Positions 39,191 to 51,004 of a stretch of DNA of 64,000 nt are shown in pieces. The notes beneath the pieces are model-generated. The model worked only from the letters and a program-made list of their open reading frames with translations, was not told where the DNA came from and did not search any database. Position 1 is the stretch's first letter; the number at the start of each line of letters is the position of its first letter. The stretch covers positions 1 through 64,000 of the forward strand of contig NZ_JRUD01000019.1 of assembly GCF_000802425.1 (NCBI RefSeq). The letters are read 5' to 3'. Both the position numbers and the translations under genes were made by a program. The stretch is from Pseudomonas flexibilis (GTDB taxonomy: Bacteria > Pseudomonadota > Gammaproteobacteria > Pseudomonadales > Pseudomonadaceae).

Positions 39191-41536
39191 TCAGTCGATG
39201 GAAACCTTGCGCAGGCGCAGTGCGTTGAACACCACCGAGGCCGAGCTCAGGCTCATGGCCAGCGCGGCGATCAGCGGCGAGAGCAGCAGGCCGGTCAGCG
39301 GATAGAGCAGGCCGGCGGCCAGCGGAATGCCCAGCGTGTTGTAGAGGAAGGCGAACGTCAGGTTCTGGTGCATGTTGCGCACGGTGGCCACCGACATACT
39401 GCGCGCGCGCAGGATGCCGAGCAGGTCGCCCTTGACCAGCGTGACCTGGGCGCTGTTCATCGCCACGTCGGTGCCGGTGCCCATGGCGATGCCGATATCG
39501 GCGCGCGCCAGGGCCGGGGCGTCGTTGATGCCATCGCCGGCCATGGCCACGCGGTGACCCTGCTGTTGCAGGGTGGCGGCCAGGCGCTCCTTGTCCTGCG
39601 GCTTGACCTCGCCGTGCACCTCCTCGATGCCCAGCTCACGGGCCACCGCGCGGGCGGTGGTCAGGCCGTCACCGGTGGCCATGATCACCCGTACGCCATC
39701 GGCCTGCAGGCGCTCGACTGCCAGTTTCGAGGTCGGCTTGATCGGATCGGCGACCGCCAGCAGCCCGGCCAGCGTGCCGTCCACCGCCAGGTACATGATG
39801 CTCACCCCGTCGCCGCGCAGCCGTTCGGCGCTGGCCTGCAGCGGGCCGGTATCCACGCCGGCGTCGGTCAGCAGCGCGGTGTTGCCCAGTAGCAGGCGGC
39901 GGCCCTCGACCTGGCCGCGCACGCCGATGCCGGAGGCCGATTCGAACGCCTCGGGCGTGCTCAGCGCCAGGCCCAGGGCGCGGGCCTGATCGACAATGGC
40001 GTGGGCCAGGGGATGTTCGCTGCCCTGATCCAGGCTGGCGGCCAGGCGCAGCACCTCGTCGCGCGCGAAGCCGGGCGCCGCCTCGACGCTGTGGAACGCG
40101 GGGCGGCCTTCGGTCAGGGTGCCGGTCTTGTCGACGATCAGCGTGTCGATCTTGCGCAGGTTCTCGATGGCGCCGGCGTCGCGGAACAGCACGCCGCTGC
40201 TCGCCGCCTTGCCGGTGGCGACCATTACCGACATCGGCGTGGCCAGGCCCAGGGCGCACGGGCAGGCGATGATCAGCACCGCCACCGCGTTGATCAGGCC
40301 GAACACCCAGCTCGGCTCCGGCCCCCACAGGCCCCAGACGAACAACGTCAGGATGGCGATGCCGATCACCACCAGCACGAAGTACCCGGCGATGACATCG
40401 GCCAGCCGCTGCATCGGCGCCTTGGAGCGCTGCGCCTGGGCGACCATCTGCACGATCTGCGCGAGCACGGTCGCGCTGCCGACCTTCTGCGCCTGCATCA
40501 CCAGGCTGCCGTGGGCGTTCAGGGTGGCGCCGATCAGGCTGTCGCCGGCGCGCTTCATGATCGGCAGCGGCTCGCCGGTCAGCATCGACTCGTCCACCGC
40601 GCTTTCGCCGTCCAGCACCAGACCGTCGACCGGCACCTTCTCGCCCGGTCGCACGCGCAGGGTGTCGCCGCTGTGCACGTGGCTGAGCGGAATGTCTTCT
40701 TCGCTGCCGTCGGCATTGATGCGCCGCGCGGTCTTGGGCGCCAGGCCGAGCAGCGAGCGGATCGCCGCCGAGGTCTGCGAGCGCGCCTTGAGTTCGAGGA
40801 TCTGGCCGAGCAGGGTCAGCGAGATGATCACCGCCGCCGCCTCGAAGTACACGCCGATGCGCCCGTCCTGTACGAAGTCGGCGGGAAACACGCCCGGCGC
40901 CAGGGTGGCGACCAGGCTGTACAGGTAGGCGGCGGCGGTGCCCAGGCCGATCAGCGTCCACATGTTCGGGCTGCGCAGCCGCACCGAGCGCACGCCGCGC
41001 ACGAAGAACGGCCAGCCGGCCCAGAGCACCACCGGGGTGCTCAACGCGAGTTCGACCCAGTTCTGCGCAGCGCCGTGGAACAGGTTCAGGGCATGCCCGC
41101 CCATGGCCAGCACGGTGACGATCAGGGTCAGCGGCAGGGTCCACCAGAAGCGCCGGGAGAAGTCCCTGAGCTCCGGATTTTCCTCTTCTTCCAGTTCCGG
41201 CATGACCGGCTCCAGCGCCATGCCGCAGATCGGGCAGGTGCCCGGGCCGATCTGGCGGATCTCCGGATGCATCGGACAGGTGTATTCGGCGGCCGCTGCC
41301 GTGGCGGCCGCCCCTGCGTCGGGCGCGGCAGCCGGCGCGTGATCGGCGTGCCGGGCGGACAGGTACTTGTGCGGTTCGGCGCCGAAGCGGTCCAGGCAGT
41401 GCTGGCTGCAGAAGCGCAGGCGCTGGCCGGCATGCTGGGCCTGGTAGGGACTGTCGGACTTGACCGTCATGCCGCACACGGGATCGCGGTCCGGGACGGC
41501 GGCACTTGCAGGGTGTGGGTTCGGCGGGCTGGGCAT
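39191..41536 (-). CDS. Copper-translocating P1B-type ATPase
   Basis: The 781-aa pump exports Cu(I) from the cytoplasm. An N-terminal YHS-like domain ([10 protein letters not shown] ... [11 protein letters not shown]) and a [20 protein letters not shown] metal-binding domain precede eight membrane helices. Motifs are TGEPLP, the membrane CPC ([12 protein letters not shown]), the phosphorylation site DKTGTLTEG, the SEHP locus and [10 protein letters not shown]. It starts at ATG 41536 with AGGA upstream and leads an operon with DUF411. It is divergent from copRS across a composite copper box. Confidence 0.94.
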   Translation of the reverse strand: MPSPPNPHPASAAVPDRDPVCGMTVKSDSPYQAQHAGQRLRFCSQHCLDRFGAEPHKYLSARHADHAPAAAPDAGAAATAAAAEYTCPMHPEIRQIGPGTCPICGMALEPVMPELEEEENPELRDFSRRFWWTLPLTLIVTVLAMGGHALNLFHGAAQNWVELALSTPVVLWAGWPFFVRGVRSVRLRSPNMWTLIGLGTAAAYLYSLVATLAPGVFPADFVQDGRIGVYFEAAAVIISLTLLGQILELKARSQTSAAIRSLLGLAPKTARRINADGSEEDIPLSHVHSGDTLRVRPGEKVPVDGLVLDGESAVDESMLTGEPLPIMKRAGDSLIGATLNAHGSLVMQAQKVGSATVLAQIVQMVAQAQRSKAPMQRLADVIAGYFVLVVIGIAILTLFVWGLWGPEPSWVFGLINAVAVLIIACPCALGLATPMSVMVATGKAASSGVLFRDAGAIENLRKIDTLIVDKTGTLTEGRPAFHSVEAAPGFARDEVLRLAASLDQGSEHPLAHAIVDQARALGLALSTPEAFESASGIGVRGQVEGRRLLLGNTALLTDAGVDTGPLQASAERLRGDGVSIMYLAVDGTLAGLLAVADPIKPTSKLAVERLQADGVRVIMATGDGLTTARAVARELGIEEVHGEVKPQDKERLAATLQQQGHRVAMAGDGINDAPALARADIGIAMGTGTDVAMNSAQVTLVKGDLLGILRARSMSVATVRNMHQNLTFAFLYNTLGIPLAAGLLYPLTGLLLSPLIAALAMSLSSASVVFNALRLRKVSID

Positions 41537-41577
41537 GGCGGGATTCCTTTTACCTGTTGGCACCGTAGCGTCGGATG

Positions 41578-41618
41578 GCTGACATCAGGCTGAGCCCGGG
41601 ATTACTTTTCTGTCAGCT
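41578..41618. promoter_or_regulatory. Composite CopR-box-like element between the P-type ATPase and copRS
   Basis: The + strand reads GCTGAC-N2-CAGGCTGA-N5-GATTAC-N6-GTCAGCT, the same composite as at 38675-38715. It starts 42 bp from the ATPase start and ends 65 bp before copR, so CopR bound here could act on both transcription units. Confidence 0.65.
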
Positions 41619-41682
41619 TGTGGTCAGCGTCGTTCGGGCGCTGCACACTGCCCGCGTCTGTTTCCCGTGGGGGGTGTTGCCC

Positions 41683-42366
41683 ATGAAACTCCTGGTCGCC
41701 GAAGACGAGCCGAAAACCGGTACCTACCTGCAGCAGGGCCTCGGCGAGGCCGGCTTCAGCGTCGACCGCGTCACCAGCGGCGCGGATGCCGTGCAGCAGG
41801 TGCTGAGCGAGTCCTATGACCTGCTGATCCTCGACGTGATGCTGCCCGGCCTGGACGGCTGGGAAGTGCTGCGCCGGGTGCGCGCCGCCGGCCAAGACAT
41901 GCCGGTGCTGTTCCTCACCGCCCGCGACCGGGTCGAGGACCGGGTCAAGGGCCTGGAGCTGGGCGCCGACGACTACCTGGTCAAGCCCTTCGCCTTCTCC
42001 GAGCTGCTGGCCCGGGTGCGCAGCCTGCTGCGCCGCGGCAACCCGGCGGCGGTGACCACCCACCTGCGCATCGCCGACCTGGAGGTGGACCTGCTCAAGC
42101 GTCGCGCCGTGCGCGCCGGGCGGCGCATCGATCTGACCGCCAAGGAATTCGCCCTGCTGGAACTGCTGCTGCGCCGGCGCGGCGAGGTGCTGCCCAAGTC
42201 GCTGATCGCCTCGCAGGTGTGGGACATGAACTTCGACAGCGACACCAACGTGATCGAAGTGGCCATCCGCCGGCTGCGCGCCAAGATCGACGACGACTTC
42301 GAGCCCAAGCTGATCCACACCGCGCGCGGCATGGGCTACATGCTCGACGAGCCCGAGCCGTCATGA
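41683..42366 (+). CDS. copR: Copper response regulator CopR (OmpR family)
   Basis: The 227-aa protein has a receiver domain with phospho-acceptor Asp51 ([14 protein letters not shown]) and conserved Lys ([10 protein letters not shown]), and an OmpR-type winged helix ([69 protein letters not shown]). The sequence [21 protein letters not shown] is typical of CusR/CopR/IrlR heavy-metal regulators. It overlaps copS by 4 bases. It likely binds the two composite copper boxes. Confidence 0.92.
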   Translation: MKLLVAEDEPKTGTYLQQGLGEAGFSVDRVTSGADAVQQVLSESYDLLILDVMLPGLDGWEVLRRVRAAGQDMPVLFLTARDRVEDRVKGLELGADDYLVKPFAFSELLARVRSLLRRGNPAAVTTHLRIADLEVDLLKRRAVRAGRRIDLTAKEFALLELLLRRRGEVLPKSLIASQVWDMNFDSDTNVIEVAIRRLRAKIDDDFEPKLIHTARGMGYMLDEPEPS

Positions 42367-43691
42367 GGCGCCTGTCGCTCACCGCGCGGCTGAGCCTGCT
42401 GTTCATGCTGGCGGTGGCCGGGGTGCTGGCGGGCTCGGGGTTTTTCTTCAACCACCTCAGCCAGCACCATTTCGACGAGCTGGACCAGCAGACCCTGAGC
42501 GTCGCGGCTGCCGCTGCCGAACGCCTGCTGCGCGAGGCGCCGCCGGCGAGCCGCGACGGGCAGCTGCGCGCGCTGTTCAGCGGCCAGGCCGACCTGCAGG
42601 CGCGCATCCTCGAGGACGGGCGCCCGCTGTTCGCCACGCCGGAGCGGGGCACGGCCCCGTTCGGCGCCGGCTCCGGCGAGTGGCGGTACGAGGGGCGCGC
42701 CTGGCGGGGACTGGAAAGGGAGGTCGTGGTGGACGAGCGGCCGGTGAGCATCCAGCTGATGCTGGATGTCACCACCCATCAGGTGTTCTCCCACCAGCTG
42801 GCCGGCTGGTTGTGGGCGGGGCTGGGGCTGGCGGCGCTGCTCAGCGTGCTGCTGGGCTGGTTGCTGGTGCGCAGCGGCCTGCGCCCGCTGCGCCAGGTGA
42901 CCGAGGTGATCGCCTCGGTGTCGGCCCGTTCGCTGGAGGAGCGCATCGAGCAGGAGGTGCCGGCCGAGCTGCGCGCGCTGGTGCAGGCGTTCAACGCCAT
43001 GCTGGCGCGCCTGGAGGACTCCTTCGTGCGCCTGTCCAACTTCTCGGCGGACATCGCCCACGAACTGCGCACCCCAGTCACCAATCTGCTGACCCACACC
43101 GAGGTGGTGCTGACCCGCGCGCGCAGCGTCGAGGACTACCAGGAGAACCTGCATTCCAACCTGGAAGAGCTGCGGCGCATGGCGCGGATGATCGACGACA
43201 TGCTGTTCCTGGCCAAGGCCGACAACGGGCTGATCATCCCCGAGCAGCGGCCGGTGGCGCTGCATGAACTGTGCGCCAGTCTGCTGGATTTCTACGAGCT
43301 GTCCGCGGAGGAACGCGGCATCCGTTTCGAACTGAGCGGCGAGGCCACGCTGCAGGGCGACGTGCTGATGCTGCGCCGGGCACTCTCCAACCTGCTGTCC
43401 AACGCGCTGCGCTACACGCCGGATGGCGGCAGCATCCGCCTGACCCTGCGGCAGAGCGAACACAGCGTGCGCCTGGCATTGGCCAACCCCGGCGGGACCA
43501 TCGCCGCCGAGCATCTGGAGCGTCTGTTCGACCGCTTCTTCCGGGTCGACCCGGCCCGCCGCGAAGGCCACCCCGGCAACGCCGGCCTGGGCCTGGCCAT
43601 CACCCGCTCGATCGTCGAGGCGCACCGGGGAAGGATCCGCTGTCACAGCGCGGAGGGTTGGACGACCTTCGAGCTGGAGTTTCGCGTGTGA
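42363..43691 (+). CDS. copS: Copper sensor histidine kinase CopS
   Basis: The 442-aa protein has two membrane helices (residues about 12-30 and 146-170) around a periplasmic sensor. A HAMP domain ([23 protein letters not shown]), the phospho-acceptor His233 in [16 protein letters not shown] and ATPase boxes ([33 protein letters not shown]) follow. This is the heavy-metal sensor kinase type (CusS/CopS). Start codon overlaps the copR stop. Confidence 0.92.
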   Translation: MRRLSLTARLSLLFMLAVAGVLAGSGFFFNHLSQHHFDELDQQTLSVAAAAAERLLREAPPASRDGQLRALFSGQADLQARILEDGRPLFATPERGTAPFGAGSGEWRYEGRAWRGLEREVVVDERPVSIQLMLDVTTHQVFSHQLAGWLWAGLGLAALLSVLLGWLLVRSGLRPLRQVTEVIASVSARSLEERIEQEVPAELRALVQAFNAMLARLEDSFVRLSNFSADIAHELRTPVTNLLTHTEVVLTRARSVEDYQENLHSNLEELRRMARMIDDMLFLAKADNGLIIPEQRPVALHELCASLLDFYELSAEERGIRFELSGEATLQGDVLMLRRALSNLLSNALRYTPDGGSIRLTLRQSEHSVRLALANPGGTIAAEHLERLFDRFFRVDPARREGHPGNAGLGLAITRSIVEAHRGRIRCHSAEGWTTFELEFRV

Positions 43692-43768
43692 GGGTGCGAT
43701 GCCCGGTCTACCTCAGGCGAGCTCGATTTCATTGCGCAGCAATGTCGCAGGGAGTCGCGCCGCAGGGC

Positions 43769-45238
43769 CTATTTGCTGCGCAGCGCCTTGGCCAGGCGCA
43801 GCATGGCGGCTTCGATTTCCATGGCGGTCAGGGATGAATAGCCCAGCAGCCAACCCTGTTTCCGTTCCTCCCCGGCATACAGGCGACTGAGTCCGGGGAG
43901 CTGCACGCCGGCGTTGGCGGCCAGGCGGATGGTCCTTTCCTCCGACCAGCCCTCGTCCAGCAGGCAAGGCATCTGCAAGCCGCCCGGAGGTCGCATGGCG
44001 GTGGCGATACCGCTCAGATGCCTGCCGATGGCCTCGAACATGCTGGCCCGACGGCCCGCGTACAGTTTGCGCATGGCCCGCACATGGGCGTTGTAATGGC
44101 CGTCTTCCATGAAGCGCGCCAGGGTGAGCTGGAGGATCTGCGGGGTGTGTCCGTCCATGATGCTGCGCGCATGGGTGAACGCTTTTACCAGGGGCTGGGG
44201 CAACACCATGTAACCCAGGCGCAGGCCCGGAGAGAGGGTCTTGCTGAACGTGCCCACGTAGAGGGTGCGCTGGTACTTGTCCAGGCCCTGCACACAGGCG
44301 GTTGGCAAGCCGTCGTAGTGAAACTCGCTGTCGTAGTCGTCCTCGATGATCCACCTGCCGTTTTCCGCCGCCCAGTTGATCAGCTCGAGCCGGCGCGCCA
44401 GTGGCAGGGTGGCCCCGGTGGGGTACTGGTGGGAGGGCGTCACGTAGACGCAATTGGCGCCGCTGCGGTCCGCGCGCAGCAGGTCGGTGCGAATGCCCAG
44501 CGCATCGACATCGATGGGCACGACCCTGGCCTCGGCGCTTTCGAAGGCTTTCCGGGCGCCGTAGTAGCCGGGGTTTTCCAGCAGGATCGGCTTGCCGGCA
44601 TCGACCAGCAACTGGGCGCACAGGAACAGCGCCTGGCGGGTACTGCTGAGTACCAGGATCTGCTCCGGGGTGCACGCGGCCCCGCGTTCCAGGTTCAGGT
44701 AGGTGGCGATGGCCTTGCGCAGCGGCTCGGCGCCCTGCGGGTCGCCATGCAGCAGGACGGTGGCCCGATAGTCCTTCATGGCCTGGCGTTGCAGGCGTAG
44801 CCAGACATCGATGGGGAAGGTGCGGGTCTCCGGCAGACCGGTGGCGAACGCCCTGACCACCTGCTGATCGCTGACCCCGCCGCTGTCCAGAATCATGCGC
44901 CCACGCCGGCTCAGGCCGGGTTCCGCCGCCGCCGTCTCGCTGCGTCGGGCCTCCCGTGGCCTTGGGCGCTGGCGCGCGATCCCCTGCAACTCGTTGCCGA
45001 GCGTCTCGGCCACGTAGCTGCCCGAGCCCTCGCGTCGCACGATGAAACCGTCACGGTGCAGTTGCACATAGGCGTTTTCGACCGTGTCGCGGGCGACCCC
45101 CAGCGATGTGGCCAGGGAGCGGGTGGCCGGCAGTTTCAGGCCGGGGGCCAGTGCGCCGTCGAGGATCAGCGCGCGCAGGGCGCGCTGAATGCGCTGATGC
45201 AGATCCAGGCGCTGAAGCTCGGCATCGTTGAGCCGCAT
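43769..45238 (-). CDS. MocR/PdxR-type regulator (GntR HTH + aminotransferase domain)
   Basis: The protein has an N-terminal GntR winged helix (LHQRIQRALRALILDGALAPGLKLPATRSLATSLGVARDTVENAYVQLHRDGFIVRREGSGSYVAE) joined to a fold-type I aminotransferase domain. The PLP lysine region (TLYVGTFSKTLSPGLRLGYMVLP) and YDSEFHYDG are intact. MocR proteins sense PLP or aldimine adducts. The ATG at 45238 gives 489 aa; an ATG at 45325 in the same frame would add 29 residues and neither has a strong ribosome site. It is divergent from a permease operon that it probably controls. Confidence 0.9.
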   Translation of the reverse strand: MRLNDAELQRLDLHQRIQRALRALILDGALAPGLKLPATRSLATSLGVARDTVENAYVQLHRDGFIVRREGSGSYVAETLGNELQGIARQRPRPREARRSETAAAEPGLSRRGRMILDSGGVSDQQVVRAFATGLPETRTFPIDVWLRLQRQAMKDYRATVLLHGDPQGAEPLRKAIATYLNLERGAACTPEQILVLSSTRQALFLCAQLLVDAGKPILLENPGYYGARKAFESAEARVVPIDVDALGIRTDLLRADRSGANCVYVTPSHQYPTGATLPLARRLELINWAAENGRWIIEDDYDSEFHYDGLPTACVQGLDKYQRTLYVGTFSKTLSPGLRLGYMVLPQPLVKAFTHARSIMDGHTPQILQLTLARFMEDGHYNAHVRAMRKLYAGRRASMFEAIGRHLSGIATAMRPPGGLQMPCLLDEGWSEERTIRLAANAGVQLPGLSRLYAGEERKQGWLLGYSSLTAMEIEAAMLRLAKALRSK

Positions 45239-45381
45239 CTTCAGCGTTTCGAGCTCGAAGGTTTTCACGAAGTGGTCTGCCCTGAACAGAAAAACCGGCC
45301 GGCGGAAGCGGGCCAGTTTATCCATGGTTGCGCTCAGCGCCGAAGGAGTTTCTCGACGTACCCCTACGGCAGCCCCAGGCG

Positions 45382-45412
45382 GGAAAGTGGTCTGGTTATC
45401 TGATGGAAAGTG
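45382..45412. promoter_or_regulatory. Direct repeats in the MocR/permease divergent promoter
   Basis: GGAAAGTG occurs at 45382-45389 and 45405-45412, 23 bp apart and in the same orientation. The first continues as AAAGTGGTCTG, close to the AAAGTGGWCTA motif I recall for PdxR-type MocR regulators. Direct repeats spaced about two helical turns fit dimeric MocR binding. Confidence 0.5.
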
Positions 45413-45491
45413 TACGGGTTCTACGGACCATTACCGCGCTATAAATCAGCCGCCAGTTCCAGCCTCGTGTTGCCAGGAGCCACCTGAAGCC

Positions 45492-46727
45492 ATGTCGTCC
45501 CCTGTCTCCCCATCCGCGGTTCGCCTCCGCGATCTCGCCCATCCGATCGTCGCCGGGCTGGTCTCGGTGATCGTCAACTATGGCGGCACCTTCATCCTGG
45601 TCTTCCAGGCGGCCCAGGTGGCGGGCCTGAGCCCTGAGCTGACGGCTTCCTGGGTGTGGTCGGTATCGATCGGCGTGGGGCTGAGCGGGCTGTTGCTCAG
45701 TTGGCGGTTCCGCGAGCCGATCATCACCGCCTGGTCGACCCCGGCGGCGGCATTCCTGGTCGTCGCCCTGGCGACGACGCCCTATGCCGAGGCGGTCGGC
45801 GCCTACCTTGTCTCGGCCGCCGCCTTCGTGCTGCTGGGCGTGTCCGGCTATTTCGAGAAGGTCATCCGCATGATTCCGCCGGGGGTGGCTGCGGGGTTGC
45901 TGGCGGGCATCCTGCTGCAGTTCGGCATCGGTGCCTTCGCGGGCGTGAGCATCGATCCGCTGCTGGCCGCGCTGCTGATTGGCGCCTATGTGGTACTCAA
46001 GCGTCTGAGCGCGCGCTACGCGGTGGTGGGGATTCTGCTGCTCGGCCTGGCCTTCCTGCTGGTCCAGGGGCGGGTGGACCTGTCCGGGCTGGAGCTGCGG
46101 CTCGCGGCACCGGTGTTCACTCCACCCGCGTTCTCGCTGAATGCCTTGCTCAGCGTGGCGCTGCCACTGTTCCTGATCACCCTGACCGGCCAGTACATGC
46201 CCGGCATGCTGGTGCTGCGCAACGATGGCTTCCGCACCAGCGCCAACCCGATTGTCACCGTCACCGGGCTGGGCTCGCTGCTCATGGCGCCGTTCGGCTC
46301 GCACGCGTTCAACCTCGCCGCGATCACGGCGGCCATCTGCACCGGCAAGGACGCCCACGAAGAACCCGCCAAGCGCTGGATCGCCGGTGTCGCCGCGGGT
46401 GTCTTCTACATCCTCGTCGGGGTCTTCGGCGTCACCCTGGCCGCACTGTTCATGGCCTTCCCGGCGACCTTCATCACCACCCTGGCGGGGCTCGCCCTGC
46501 TCGGCACCCTCGGCGGCAGCCTGGCCAGCGCCATGGCCGATGCCAGATCCCGCGAAGCCGCGCTGATCACCTTCCTGGCCGCCGCCGCCGATATCAGCCT
46601 GTTCGGGATCGGCGGAGCGTTCTGGGGGCTGGTGATCGGGCTGGCGGCATTCGCCGTGCTCAACGGCCGTTTGCCGCGCCGCGTGCCGGCCGGTCAGTCG
46701 GTCGCCGATGTGGGAGGGGCCCACTGA
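45492..46727 (+). CDS. BenE-like (benzoate/H+ symporter family) permease
   Basis: The 411-aa protein has about 11-12 membrane helices. It has the BenE family arrangement, including AHPIVAGLVSVIVNYGGTFILVFQAAQ, the IITAWSTPAAAFLV loop and FGSHAFNLAAITAAICTG. The family imports aromatic acids in known cases, but here linkage to amino-acid-type PLP enzymes suggests a different substrate. It is the first gene of a four-gene operon and overlaps the next start (TGATG). Confidence 0.85.
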   Translation: MSSPVSPSAVRLRDLAHPIVAGLVSVIVNYGGTFILVFQAAQVAGLSPELTASWVWSVSIGVGLSGLLLSWRFREPIITAWSTPAAAFLVVALATTPYAEAVGAYLVSAAAFVLLGVSGYFEKVIRMIPPGVAAGLLAGILLQFGIGAFAGVSIDPLLAALLIGAYVVLKRLSARYAVVGILLLGLAFLLVQGRVDLSGLELRLAAPVFTPPAFSLNALLSVALPLFLITLTGQYMPGMLVLRNDGFRTSANPIVTVTGLGSLLMAPFGSHAFNLAAITAAICTGKDAHEEPAKRWIAGVAAGVFYILVGVFGVTLAALFMAFPATFITTLAGLALLGTLGGSLASAMADARSREAALITFLAAAADISLFGIGGAFWGLVIGLAAFAVLNGRLPRRVPAGQSVADVGGAH

Positions 46728-47506
46728 TGCCGCGCCTGCACGAACAGCATGGCCGCTACCCGCAGGCCAACAGCGTCGAGGACTTCCTGCGCAACCTGGC
46801 CGCCGTGCGCCAGCGCATCGCCCAGGCGTGCCAGCGGGTCGGGCGCGATCCGGCGGGCGTGCGCCTGCTGCCGGTGAGCAAGACCTTCGACGAGGCGCAC
46901 CTGCGCCTGGCCTATGCCGCCGGTTGCCGCGTCCTGGGCGAGAACAAGGTGCAGGAGGCGCAGCGCAAGTGGCAGGCCATGGCCGACCTGGGCGACCTGC
47001 AGTGGTCGGTCATCGGCCACCTGCAGACCAACAAGGCCAGGCAGGTCGCGCGCTTCGCCGCCGAGTTCCAGGCGCTGGACAGCCTGCGGCTGGCCGAGGC
47101 CCTGGACCGGCGGCTGCAGATCGAGGGTCGGCGGCTGGACGTGTTCGTCCAGGTGAATACCTCCGGCGAGGCCAGCAAGTACGGCCTGGCGCCCGACGCG
47201 GTCGCCGACTTCCTGCGCGCCTTGCCGGCGTTCTCCGCGCTGCGCGTGCGCGGCCTGATGACCCTGGCGCTGTTCTCCGCCGACGCGGCCCGTGTGCGTC
47301 CCTGTTTCGTGCGGCTGCGCGAGCTGCGGGAGCGACTGCGCCAGGACGCGCCGGCCGGTATCGGCCTGGAGGAGCTGTCCATGGGCATGTCCGGCGATTT
47401 CGAAATCGCCATCGAAGAAGGCGCCACCGTGGTGCGGGTCGGCCAGGCCATCTTCGGTGCGCGCGCCCTGCCGGACAGCCACTACTGGCCGGCGGCCGGC
47501 GAATAG
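46727..47506 (+). CDS. YggS/PROSC-family PLP-binding protein
   Basis: The 259-aa protein is a monomeric alanine-racemase-like barrel with PLP Lys52 (RLLPVSKTFDEAHL). It also has the family motifs GENKVQEAQRKW, WSVIGHLQTNKA, VNTSGEASKYG and LSMGMSGDFEIAIEEGATVVRVGQAIFG. YggS proteins keep free PLP balanced and affect amino-acid pools. A housekeeping copy is usually beside pilT/proC, so this is probably a second copy dedicated to this operon. Confidence 0.92.
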   Translation: MPRLHEQHGRYPQANSVEDFLRNLAAVRQRIAQACQRVGRDPAGVRLLPVSKTFDEAHLRLAYAAGCRVLGENKVQEAQRKWQAMADLGDLQWSVIGHLQTNKARQVARFAAEFQALDSLRLAEALDRRLQIEGRRLDVFVQVNTSGEASKYGLAPDAVADFLRALPAFSALRVRGLMTLALFSADAARVRPCFVRLRELRERLRQDAPAGIGLEELSMGMSGDFEIAIEEGATVVRVGQAIFGARALPDSHYWPAAGE

Positions 47507-47548
47507 CACGTCGCGCACGTTTACCCACGATCTCCACGAAGGAATGCC

Positions 47549-48721
<1,173 letters not shown>

Positions 48722-48754
48722 CAGGCCCCCGATTTCCAACCCACAGGTTCCCTT

Positions 48755-50020
48755 ATGTACGACGCATCCCTGACCCTTACCGATTTTGATCCCGAGCTGT
48801 CCGAGTCCATCCATGCCGAGGAAGTCCGTCAGGAAGACCACGCCGAACTGATCGCTTCCGAGAACTATGCCAGTCCTCTGGTGATGGCGATCCAGAGTTC
48901 GGTGCTCACCAACAAGTACGCCGAAGGCTATCCGGGCCGGCGCTACTACAGCGGCTGCGAGCATGTCGACGTGGCCGAGCGCCTGGCCATCGCGCGGGCC
49001 AAGGCCCTGTTCGATTGCGACTACGCCAACGTCCAGCCGCACGCCGGCTCCCAGGCCAACGCCGCCGTGTTCCTGGCCTTGCTCAGTCCCGGCGACACGG
49101 TGATGGGCATGAACCTGGCCCAGGGCGGCCACCTGACCCACGGCAACCCGGTGAACTTCTCCGGGCGCCATTACCGGATCGTTCCCTACGGACTCGACCC
49201 ACGCACGGGTTTGATCGACTACGACGCGATGGAGCGCATCGCCCTGCAAACTCGGCCGAAGCTGCTGATCGGCGGATTTTCCGCCTACTCCCGGCACATG
49301 GACTGGGCGCGCATGCGCGACATCGCCGACCGGGTCGGCGCGCTGTTCTGGGTCGACATGGCCCATGTCGCCGGCCTGGTGGCGGCCGGCGAGTACCCGA
49401 ACCCGCTGCCGCACGCCCATGTGGTCACCAGCACCACCCACAAGACGCTGCGCGGCCCACGGGGTGGCCTGATCCTGTCCAGGGGGCAGGACGAGACGTT
49501 CTACAAGAAGCTCGATTCGGCGGTCTTTCCGGGTGTCCAGGGCGGCCCGTTGATGCACCTGATCGCCGCCAAGGCCGTGGCCTTCAAGGAAGCGCTGCAG
49601 CCGGGGTTCAAGACCTATCAGCAGCAGGTCGTGGCCAATGCTCGGGCCATGGCCGCGGTGCTGCAGCGGCGGGGTTTCCGGATCGTCTCCGGCGGGACGG
49701 ACAACCACATGATGCTGATCGACCTGTCCGACCGGCCTTACACCGGCAAGGACGCCGATGCCGCCCTGAGCGACGCTTGCATCACCGCCAACAAGAATTC
49801 GGTGCCCAACGACCCGCGCTCGCCGTTCGTGACCTCGGGGCTGCGGATCGGCACCCCGGCGGTGACCACCCGTGGGTTCGGCGTGCCGGAGTGCGAGCAG
49901 TTGGCGGGCTGGCTGTGTGACGTGCTGGATGCGCTGGAGTCCGGCGACAGTGAGACGGTGGTTCGTCAGGTAGGGGAGCAGGTGATGGCGCTATGCCGGC
50001 GCCATCCGGTGTATCGCTAG
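48755..50020 (+). CDS. glyA: Serine hydroxymethyltransferase
   Basis: The 421-aa protein matches bacterial SHMT end to end. It has [63 protein letters not shown] and PLP Lys230 in [16 protein letters not shown]. It interconverts serine and glycine with tetrahydrofolate or cleaves beta-hydroxy amino acids. It is the last gene of the permease/YggS/aminotransferase operon, so a paralogue rather than the main glyA is likely. A hairpin repeat follows its stop codon. Confidence 0.94.
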   Translation: MYDASLTLTDFDPELSESIHAEEVRQEDHAELIASENYASPLVMAIQSSVLTNKYAEGYPGRRYYSGCEHVDVAERLAIARAKALFDCDYANVQPHAGSQANAAVFLALLSPGDTVMGMNLAQGGHLTHGNPVNFSGRHYRIVPYGLDPRTGLIDYDAMERIALQTRPKLLIGGFSAYSRHMDWARMRDIADRVGALFWVDMAHVAGLVAAGEYPNPLPHAHVVTSTTHKTLRGPRGGLILSRGQDETFYKKLDSAVFPGVQGGPLMHLIAAKAVAFKEALQPGFKTYQQQVVANARAMAAVLQRRGFRIVSGGTDNHMMLIDLSDRPYTGKDADAALSDACITANKNSVPNDPRSPFVTSGLRIGTPAVTTRGFGVPECEQLAGWLCDVLDALESGDSETVVRQVGEQVMALCRRHPVYR

Positions 50021-50043
50021 GCGCTGTACGGAAAGTGCCTAGC
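50016..50043. terminator. Hairpin at the convergent end of glyA and the PPTase gene
   Basis: GCTAGGC (50016-50022) pairs with GCCTAGC (50037-50043) around a loop with CTGTACGGAAAGT. It overlaps the ends of both convergent genes. A related block (TAGGC-TTTGCA-CGGAAAGTGC) follows the LysR gene at 11471-11491. Confidence 0.45.
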
Positions 50044-50755
50044 CCGGGCTGGCCGGCGTGGCCACGACTGTCAGCAGCTGCTCGCCCAGCATCCCGAACT
50101 GGCCCTCCAACTGTGCGCCTACCCGCCATTCGTCGCCCAGGTCGCGCAGCAGGCCCAGGCGCAGGCGGCCGGCCGGGTCCCAGTCGAGCAGTTCCGCGTC
50201 CTGGAAATAGAAGCGCTGGCCGACCAGGGGATACAGCGCCTTGAACAGGCTTTCCTTGGCCGAGAAGGTCAGGGTTGTCAGCCAGGCGTGCAGCGCCGGC
50301 TCCAGCTGTTCGAGCCGCTGGCGCTCGCCGGCGGTGAGGATTTCCCCACGCAGGCGCTGGCTGCGTTCGGCACTCAGCAGTCGCTCCAGATCGATGCCCA
50401 GGCCGCGCCAGTGTTCGGTGCTGGCGACCAGCGCGGCGGCCTGGCCGTGGCTGTGGGTGATCGAGCCGACCACGCCGGCGGGCCAGCGCGGCGCGCGGTC
50501 CTCGCCGACGGCGGGGACGCCCGGCTGGCCGGTGAGGGCGTGCAGGGCGTGGCGCGCGCACAGGCGTCCGGCCAGGTATTCGCACTGGCGCTTGGCGACG
50601 CCGGGCACGCCGGGAATCGCGCAACTGACGAAGTCGCCGGGTTGCAGCTGGTCGGCCTGGAACAAGGTGCTGACCAGCCGCGCGCCGGGCATGGGGACGG
50701 GCAGGGGCCAGTGCTCGCGCAGCGCTGCGCAGCAGGCGGGGTGGAAGTCGCTCAT
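50039..50755 (-). CDS. 4'-phosphopantetheinyl transferase (EntD/PcpS-like)
   Basis: The 238-aa protein transfers phosphopantetheine from CoA to carrier proteins. It has the PPTase motifs GSITHSHGQAAALVA, GLGIDLERL and FSAKESLFKALYP, with the Mg-binding Asp and Glu residues in place. The N-terminal PCCAALREHWPLPVPMPGARLVS is EntD-like. In Pseudomonas a single broad PPTase (PcpS) often serves both fatty acid and siderophore synthesis. ATG 50755 starts the family-typical reading. Confidence 0.9.
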   Translation of the reverse strand: MSDFHPACCAALREHWPLPVPMPGARLVSTLFQADQLQPGDFVSCAIPGVPGVAKRQCEYLAGRLCARHALHALTGQPGVPAVGEDRAPRWPAGVVGSITHSHGQAAALVASTEHWRGLGIDLERLLSAERSQRLRGEILTAGERQRLEQLEPALHAWLTTLTFSAKESLFKALYPLVGQRFYFQDAELLDWDPAGRLRLGLLRDLGDEWRVGAQLEGQFGMLGEQLLTVVATPASPG

Positions 50756-51004
50756 GGGGGGCATTGTGCCGGGGCGGACGGGAGTCGTCACGTCGTCAGG
50801 AACCGGCCATCCCGCCCGTGCCGGAGCCTGCTTTGCACGGGGCAAGGCACGACCCGGCGGTGCTGTCGGCGCCCTGCATGCATGGCGAGATACTGCACCG
50901 TGGTGGATAATGCGCGCTTTTCGGCGGCTCCGGCTGGGGCTGCCGGGCCGCCGTTGTACCGTTGTTCGCTGGACTGCCTGTCGCCGTCCTGCCTGAGAGT
51001 TGCC

